From a virus, in the IMG/VR virus record IMGVR_UViG_3300006810_000091, positions 1-43,909 of that record: 43,909 nt of DNA; one strand, written 5' to 3'. Position numbers and translations under genes: made by a program. Shown here piece by piece: positions 41,090 to 43,909 of this stretch. Within the stretch, counting starts at the first letter, position 1, and every line of letters begins with the position of its first letter. The notes under the pieces are model-generated. The model did no database searches and was not told where the DNA came from. It worked only from the letters and a program-made list of their open reading frames with translations.

Positions 41090-41121
41090 AGTTTTATATT
41101 TGTTTAGTTAATGTTTAGGTT
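41087..41121. repeat. 35-base exact direct repeat, copy 1
   Basis: This segment contains the start codon of the 217-residue gene plus its leader and matches 41333-41367 exactly over 35 bases. It carries on the minus strand TTAACTAAACAAATATAAAA just before ATG. Confidence 0.8.
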
Positions 41122-41335
41122 TACGAAGTGATTGTTGAAATTCTTCTTCTTCCTTTCTTTCTGCTTCACATTCTGCGTTTATATCTGCAAAAGCATTTAC
41201 AGTTTCTTGTATCCATTCTTTTCGTTGAATTTGATTTTTTAACTCTTTGTATTCTTTATCATTGAATACAGGTTTAGATAAGGTGTCTTTATCTCCTTGG
41301 AATTTACTCATAAATTCTTTGTTTGATATACTCAT
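41108..41335 (-). CDS. Small acidic protein (75 aa)
   Basis: The protein MSISNKEFMSKFQGDKDTLS and onward (FADINAECEAERKEEEEFQQ) is a charged helical protein with an acidic coil at the end. Its leader is a 35-base duplicate of the leader of the next gene, which supports genuine use of this start. The function is unknown. Confidence 0.6.
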   Translation of the reverse strand: MSISNKEFMSKFQGDKDTLSKPVFNDKEYKELKNQIQRKEWIQETVNAFADINAECEAERKEEEEFQQSLRKPKH

Positions 41336-41367
41336 AGTTTTATATTTGTTTAGTTAATGTTTAGGTT
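41333..41367. repeat. 35-base exact direct repeat, copy 2
   Basis: This identical copy of 41087-41121 overlaps the start codon of the 75-residue gene and its leader. The duplicated leader may carry a common translation or regulatory signal. Confidence 0.8.
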
Positions 41368-41373
41368 AAATAA

Positions 41374-41446
41374 AAGAAAGGTGGGTGGGCTCGCTCTCTT
41401 GCGGCAGTTGATGCTGTATTGCAATGATTATTCTTTCACCTTTCTT
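41374..41446 (-). ncRNA. Structured RNA-like unit E
   Basis: A perfect 10-bp outer stem (AAGAAAGGTG/CACCTTTCTT) closes a 73-base unit. On the minus strand GCA..TGC and GAGC-type pairings lie inside, and the 3' side runs into TTTTATTT. The outer stem resembles that of unit D. It lies 14 bases beyond the stop end of the zinc-ribbon gene. Confidence 0.5.
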
Positions 41447-41459
41447 ATGTAAAGAGTGA

Positions 41460-41753
41460 CTAATCCACTCTTATGTTTACGTCTCTTATAGAATAACAGT
41501 AATCTTGTACCATATCCTCAAAGCAAGTAGACCAATCTATGAATGGCATATTTGCTAATTGCATATCTATTACTGCTTTGTCTTTAGCACGCTGTTCCAT
41601 TATATCGTGCAAAGGTTCTACTTTGTATGTATGGAATACTGGTGTATCCATGTGAATTGTTGTTGAGCAAGATGTACACTCAACTAAGTTGTGTGAATGC
41701 TCAAATGCTGTTGTGTTGTTGCAGTTAGTGCAACTGATGTCTGTAAGTTTCAT
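41460..41753 (-). CDS. Zinc-ribbon protein (97 aa)
   Basis: The N terminus MKLTDISCTNCNNTTAFEHS followed by HNLVECTSCSTTIHM has two C-x2-C knuckles (8/11 and 26/29) spaced like a zinc ribbon. The rest is helical and acidic (FIDWSTCFEDMVQDYCYSIR). Small zinc ribbons often bind nucleic acid or RNA polymerase. It follows a TTTTACTATT copy and precedes structured unit E. The function is unknown. Confidence 0.65.
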   Translation of the reverse strand: MKLTDISCTNCNNTTAFEHSHNLVECTSCSTTIHMDTPVFHTYKVEPLHDIMEQRAKDKAVIDMQLANMPFIDWSTCFEDMVQDYCYSIRDVNIRVD

Positions 41754-41794
41754 ATTATAATATGTATTAGTAAGTAATTAATTTATCTATTATT

Positions 41795-41804
41795 AATAGT
41801 AAAA
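41795..41804 (-). promoter_or_regulatory. TTTTACTATT motif copy (exact)
   Basis: On the minus strand it follows a UAAC hairpin and ends 41 bases before the ATG at 41753. Confidence 0.6.
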
Positions 41805-41806
41805 AA

Positions 41807-41822
41807 GGAGCCGTTAGGCTCC
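41807..41822 (-). terminator. Hairpin GGAGCC-TAAC-GGCTCC
   Basis: On the minus strand the 6-bp stem with UAAC loop runs into TTTTTTACTATT, six bases after the stop of the 60-residue gene. Confidence 0.75.
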
Positions 41823-41828
41823 ATAGTT

Positions 41829-42011
41829 TTAAATAGATAGTTCATAATAATCTATCATTGATAATGGTTTTGTATTGATTGTTTCTAAAAAGTCACAATA
41901 AATAAACCATTCTAATTGTAATGTTTTAAATTCTTTTAGTGATTGAATTTTATCAGCCACTAAGTTGTTGAAGATATTTAATTCTTCTTGTGTTGTGATT
42001 ATCTCAGGCAT
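41829..42011 (-). CDS. Small acidic protein (60 aa)
   Basis: The protein MPEIITTQEELNIFNNLVAD and onward (LKEFKTLQLEWFIYCDFLET) is an acidic helical protein flanked by two motif/terminator blocks, so it forms its own short transcription unit. That isolation, with leader and terminator, supports a real gene. No family is recognised. Confidence 0.55.
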   Translation of the reverse strand: MPEIITTQEELNIFNNLVADKIQSLKEFKTLQLEWFIYCDFLETINTKPLSMIDYYELSI

Positions 42012-42043
42012 AATGTATATATATTAATTAATAACTTATTATA

Positions 42044-42053
42044 AATAGTAAAA
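42044..42053 (-). promoter_or_regulatory. TTTTACTATT motif copy (exact)
   Basis: On the minus strand it follows a UAAC hairpin and ends 32 bases before the ATG at 42011. Confidence 0.6.
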
Positions 42054-42058
42054 AGGAA

Positions 42059-42072
42059 GGAGCGTTAGCTCC
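42059..42072 (-). terminator. Hairpin GGAGC-TAAC-GCTCC
   Basis: On the minus strand the 5-bp stem with UAAC loop is followed by TTCCTTTTTACTATT, 12 bases after the stop of the 71-residue gene. It is a near duplicate of the block at 39608-39642. Confidence 0.7.
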
Positions 42073-42084
42073 GACCTATAATAG

Positions 42085-42300
42085 TTAATTGATTGTATTA
42101 TTAAGATATGATTGTTCTATTTTAATAATGTTAATGCTGTGGTCTTTATTCATTGGAATAGCATTAAGGCCTGTAATTTGATAAAATGAATGAATATCGT
42201 TATCAATTAAATCAAGTATGAATGATTGCCATTGAACATACTGTAATAATTGTTGATGAGACATTTTAAGTAATGGTGTGCTGAGTAATTTTGTGTACAT
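42085..42300 (-). CDS. Small unknown protein (71 aa)
   Basis: The protein MYTKLLSTPLLKMSHQQLLQ and onward (YVQWQSFILDLIDNDIHSFY) is helical and rich in Gln, Leu and Ile. Like its neighbour it stands alone between motif blocks. There is no recognisable domain. The leader TTTTACTATTAATAATAATT precedes its ATG. Confidence 0.5.
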   Translation of the reverse strand: MYTKLLSTPLLKMSHQQLLQYVQWQSFILDLIDNDIHSFYQITGLNAIPMNKDHSINIIKIEQSYLNNTIN

Positions 42301-42326
42301 AATATATATATTAGTTAATTATTATT

Positions 42327-42336
42327 AATAGTAAAA
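42327..42336 (-). promoter_or_regulatory. TTTTACTATT motif copy (exact)
   Basis: On the minus strand it ends 26 bases before the ATG at 42300. No UAAC hairpin precedes it; a three-way junction element lies 70 bases upstream. Confidence 0.55.
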
Positions 42337-42408
42337 CATATGCGGAGCAATTAGAGTGATATATTATTAGTGAGTGAAACGAACACAGTAATGATGAGAG
42401 ATAAGCGA

Positions 42409-42453
42409 GTAACCAGATCGTAGATCTGAGATATATGCGAAGCATATGGTTAC
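42409..42453. ncRNA. Three-way-junction element
   Basis: An outer stem GTAACC/GGTTAC encloses two adjacent hairpins, AGATC-GTA-GATCT and ATATGC-GAA-GCATAT, with only three unpaired junction bases. Every arm is perfectly complementary, which is unlikely by chance. Strand and function are unknown; it may be an RNA element or a DNA structure near an origin. Confidence 0.5.
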
Positions 42454-42473
42454 GAGCTAGTAAAAAAAAGAGA

Positions 42474-42487
42474 GAGTCCGAAGACTC
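42474..42487 (-). terminator. TTCG-loop terminator
   Basis: On the minus strand GAGTC-TTCG-GACTC followed by TCTC and a run of eight T. The UUCG tetraloop is especially stable. It ends the structured unit to its right. Confidence 0.85.
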
Positions 42488-42659
42488 AATCTTGTAATAG
42501 TTTAACCACTTTAAGTGATGTACATGCAGTACAATTGGTTGCTAACCTATGTGTGTGGTATTACATCCCAAAGCAATAAGGGAAAACCAATACATAATAT
42601 AGTTTATCCTACTGTTATTACACAATATGAGTAATATTGTAGTAGTTAAACCTATTATT
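42488..42659 (-). ncRNA. Structured RNA-like transcription unit
   Basis: It is bounded by a TTTTACTATT copy upstream (42660) and a strong terminator downstream (42474). Inside are ATTGGTT/AACCAAT (42534-42540 with 42585-42591), GTAC-TGCAT-GTAC, CACTT-A-AAGTG and ATTAC..GTAAT. The longest minus-strand ATG frame I noticed is 17 codons. It is a candidate free-standing small RNA gene. Confidence 0.5.
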
Positions 42660-42669
42660 AATAGTAAAA
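42660..42669 (-). promoter_or_regulatory. TTTTACTATT motif copy (exact)
   Basis: It lies immediately upstream (minus strand) of the structured unit at 42488-42659 and abuts the first 21-base direct repeat. No protein gene follows closely. Confidence 0.55.
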
Positions 42670-42690
42670 ATTAATCAGCTAAATATATTA
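42670..42690. repeat. 21-base direct repeat, copy 1
   Basis: The repeat contains ATTAATCAGCTAAATATATT plus one A and is identical to 42781-42801. The copies start 111 bases apart. A degenerate ATTAATTGATT follows at 42841. Confidence 0.75.
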
Positions 42691-42780
42691 AGGAGTATAG
42701 TTTGTTGTAAAAAATAGCTAGAACGCTTGACAATGTCATTTAAAATGTATAACTTCGCAAACTCAATAGTTAGTTATTGT

Positions 42781-42801
42781 ATTAATCAGCTAAATATATT
42801 A
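42781..42801. repeat. 21-base direct repeat, copy 2
   Basis: This is an exact copy of 42670-42690. With the partial third copy at 42841 it may form iteron-like binding sites for a replication initiator or regulator. Confidence 0.75.
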
Positions 42802-42848
42802 GAACATATAGTATATACTCATTATAATCATTACTTATGTATTAATTG

Positions 42849-42861
42849 ATTGATTATCAAT
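42849..42861. repeat. Palindrome ATTGAT-T-ATCAAT
   Basis: A perfect 13-base inverted repeat lies in an AT-rich stretch right after the partial third iteron-like copy. It could be an operator or part of an origin. Confidence 0.4.
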
Positions 42862-42985
42862 GTTTTAACTTAATACTTATAGTGTTTATAGGTATTATAG
42901 TATAGTTATTAAGGGTGTTAGACTGTATCACACTCACACTTATATCCGCAATATTTATAGTATTTTCACAGATAATGTAAAAAAA

Positions 42986-43002
42986 AGAGACTAATTGTCT
43001 CT
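42986..43002 (-). terminator. Hairpin AGAGAC/GTCTCT with T run
   Basis: On the minus strand AGAGAC-AATTA-GTCTCT is followed by a T run. The stem overlaps the stop codon of the 43-residue gene, which it terminates. Confidence 0.8.
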
Positions 43003-43122
43003 CTTTTGTTTTGCTTTTAAGTAATGTGACTTCATTTCAGAAGTATATTCTTTAGCATTGATTTGGATGATTGCAGCTGTGTGTCCAGCTACTGTTGCTA
43101 CTTTGTTTAGTAAATCTTTCAT
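42991..43122 (-). CDS. Small protein (43 aa) with own leader and terminator
   Basis: The frame encodes MKDLLNKVATVAGHTAAIIQ followed by INAKEYTSEMKSHYLKAKQK and RDN. It starts 35 bases after a TTTTACTATT copy and ends in a canonical rho-independent terminator, so it sits in a complete one-gene transcription unit. That context is the main support. It is amphipathic and basic, with unknown function. Confidence 0.6.
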   Translation of the reverse strand: MKDLLNKVATVAGHTAAIIQINAKEYTSEMKSHYLKAKQKRDN

Positions 43123-43157
43123 AATATATTTATATAGTTTAATTAATACTTATTTAA

Positions 43158-43167
43158 AATAGTAAAA
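43158..43167 (-). promoter_or_regulatory. TTTTACTATT motif copy (exact)
   Basis: This is the rightmost copy on the minus strand, 35 bases before the ATG at 43122 and just after the stem-closed element at 43176-43232. Confidence 0.6.
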
Positions 43168-43175
43168 GGAAAAAG

Positions 43176-43232
43176 GGGATAGGGTATCCAAAGTTTTGAA
43201 AACCAATGGGGGTTTTAAGCATATAGTATCCC
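43176..43232 (-). ncRNA. Stem-closed element with T-rich exit
   Basis: GGGATA/TATCCC closes the element, and AAAACC..GGTTTT (43199-43216) lies inside. On the minus strand it runs into CCTTTTTCCTTTTACTATT. A competing hairpin GGATA-GGG-TATCC exists on its left side. It resembles the other stem-closed units and may act as a terminator. Confidence 0.4.
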
Positions 43233-43261
43233 TCCCTCACAAAAAAAATAAAAATTTTTTA

Positions 43262-43269
43262 TATCTTTG
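43262..43269 (+). promoter_or_regulatory. Putative -7 box TATCTTTG
   Basis: TATCTTTG followed by TAAAAA lies 21 bases before the ATG of the plus-strand gene at 43291. It matches TAnnTTTG and the TTTGTAAA extension shared by three other late-gene boxes. It marks the divergence point between the arms. Confidence 0.55.
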
Positions 43270-43290
43270 TAAAAACTTAAACCTTACGTT

Positions 43291-43863
43291 ATGACACAAG
43301 AAGATCAAAATCTACAAAGCTTATTCGCAAATTTAAATCAAGTATCCCGAAATACTATGATAAGAGAGAAGTCTGGAGGAGGTACAGGCGGTGGTTCTGA
43401 TATAGCAGAAGGGTCTATGGATCCAAATACATTAATGACAGGTAATCCATATATTGCTAAGAATGTTGTTGAGTTTAATCAAGGAGGAATGGTAGGGGCA
43501 TCAGGTGCGCCAACAATGAATAATCCTTATCTTGAAAAGATGAATCAATTAGTAGGCCTACAGCAAATGGTGAATGTAGGGAAAGGTTTAGCAAATAACG
43601 TTTTACAACAAGAAGCTATGATGTCTGCACCTAAAGCGGCATACGGTATGAAAAGAAAATATTTTGGAGGAGGTTCATTCTCACCCTTTCAAACAACTAG
43701 TGGTGAAGGTACTTATGTTGGCCATAAACCAGGTAGCTCTGCATATAAAGCGTATGTTAAACAAGGGGTAATAACAACTGGAGAAACAGACTTTAACACA
43801 CATACAGGTCAATACACAAGAAGAAGTGCTATGAAAAGGTACACTAACGGGGGTAGATTCTAA
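43291..43863 (+). CDS. Gly-rich virion-type protein (190 aa)
   Basis: The protein is Gly/Asn/Met-rich (EKSGGGTGGGSDIAEGSMDP, VVEFNQGGMVGASGAPTMNN) with repeated N-P-Y-x-x-K units and a basic GRF end (AMKRYTNGGRF). Such Gly-rich proteins with FNQGGMV stretches are common next to structural genes in marine phages (recollection). It has its own host-type promoter and shares a TAATG junction with the next gene. I infer a late virion or assembly protein. Confidence 0.65.
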   Translation: MTQEDQNLQSLFANLNQVSRNTMIREKSGGGTGGGSDIAEGSMDPNTLMTGNPYIAKNVVEFNQGGMVGASGAPTMNNPYLEKMNQLVGLQQMVNVGKGLANNVLQQEAMMSAPKAAYGMKRKYFGGGSFSPFQTTSGEGTYVGHKPGSSAYKAYVKQGVITTGETDFNTHTGQYTRRSAMKRYTNGGRF

Positions 43864-43909
43864 TGGATGAAATAGGACTAAACGAACTATTACAATTAAT
43901 TATAAAGGA
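43863..43909 (+). CDS. Gene start cut by right window edge
   Basis: The ATG overlaps the preceding stop (TAATG). The visible part reads MDEIGLNELLQLIIK and then leaves the window. Too little is visible to name it. Joining the two window ends directly does not give a continuous frame with the gene at base 3. Confidence 0.5.
   Translation, partial: MDEIGLNELLQLIIK

Larger units (their letters stand above)
42301..42990. other. 690-base region without convincing genes: repeats, hairpins, motif copies
   Basis: From left to right it holds a TTTTACTATT copy (42327), a three-way-junction element (42409-42453), a strong TTCG-loop terminator (42474-42487) ending a structured unit, another motif copy (42660), a 21-base direct repeat (42670 and 42781) and a palindrome (42849-42861). 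The last 120 bases are very AT-rich. Only tiny frames occur. It is a candidate regulatory or origin region. Confidence 0.6.

Noticed and set aside
41094-41101. Plus-strand TATATTTG boxes at the duplicated leaders and near 39187
   Set aside because: They point away from the genes they precede. TAnnTTTG is expected by chance many times in DNA this AT-rich.
42303-42445. 44-codon hydrophobic minus-strand frame starting MLRIYLRSTIWL
   Set aside because: It runs through the three-way junction and the motif copy and ends in leader sequence, so it is most likely a chance frame.
42540-42600. 17-codon peptide MYWFSLIALGCNTTHIG
   Set aside because: It is too short to support and coincides with the paired ATTGGTT/AACCAAT stem.
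1-43909. Window as a complete circular genome
   Set aside because: Joining the two ends gives an early stop rather than a continuous frame, and terminase, portal and capsid genes are missing.

Overview
The window is part of a tailed double-stranded DNA phage genome, very AT-rich and tightly packed. The likely host is a Bacteroidota bacterium, probably a flavobacterium. This is inferred from TAnnTTTG-type -7 promoter boxes in front of transcription units on both strands, from weak or absent Shine-Dalgarno sites with A-rich leaders, and from the resemblance of several proteins to those of marine phages. No terminase, portal, major capsid protein or DNA polymerase is visible. Both window ends cut through plus-strand virion-type genes, so the head and packaging genes probably lie outside the window.

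Left arm, plus strand (1-24571), late genes. It starts with the 3' part of a helical internal virion-type protein, a second large helical protein and a 44-residue very basic protein. These lead into one uninterrupted 3820-residue giant protein. The giant protein carries an HELGH zinc-peptidase motif and, further on, an RxPxH...GADLDGD segment that reads like the catalytic double-psi beta-barrel of multisubunit RNA polymerase beta-prime. I take it as a virion-packaged, injected RNA polymerase fused to other entry functions. Then come two pairs of duplicated small virion proteins, two concanavalin-like lectin proteins, a lysis cassette (membrane coiled-coil proteins, a lipoprotein, a three-helix-type holin and a DUF5675 protein), a fibre protein starting MKWIGQHIWDFISRFR, and a calcineurin-type metallophosphoesterase.

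Centre, minus strand (24561-32575), DNA metabolism. This holds a GroES-like co-chaperonin, a spore-photoproduct-lyase-like radical SAM protein and a DUF3310 protein. It also holds a full recombination set (RecE-like exonuclease, RusA-like resolvase, SSB-like protein, Rad52-type annealing protein), a free-standing DnaA domain IV protein, an HU-like protein and a DnaB-type helicase.

Right arm, minus strand (32600-43122), small early-type genes: DUF932, DUF1281, zinc-ribbon proteins, membrane peptides and many unknowns. From 34 to 43 kb the intergenic spaces hold a recurring signal. It is a GC hairpin with a UAAC loop followed by TTTTACTATT, then an AT-rich leader and a start codon. The motif occurs nine times exactly and once with a change, all on one strand. 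The same region holds a tandem array of four structured RNA-like units (38696-39186) and several dispersed ones. A working model is that the giant polymerase enters with the DNA and transcribes this arm from the repeated motif. At 43.2 kb transcription diverges again into plus-strand virion genes.
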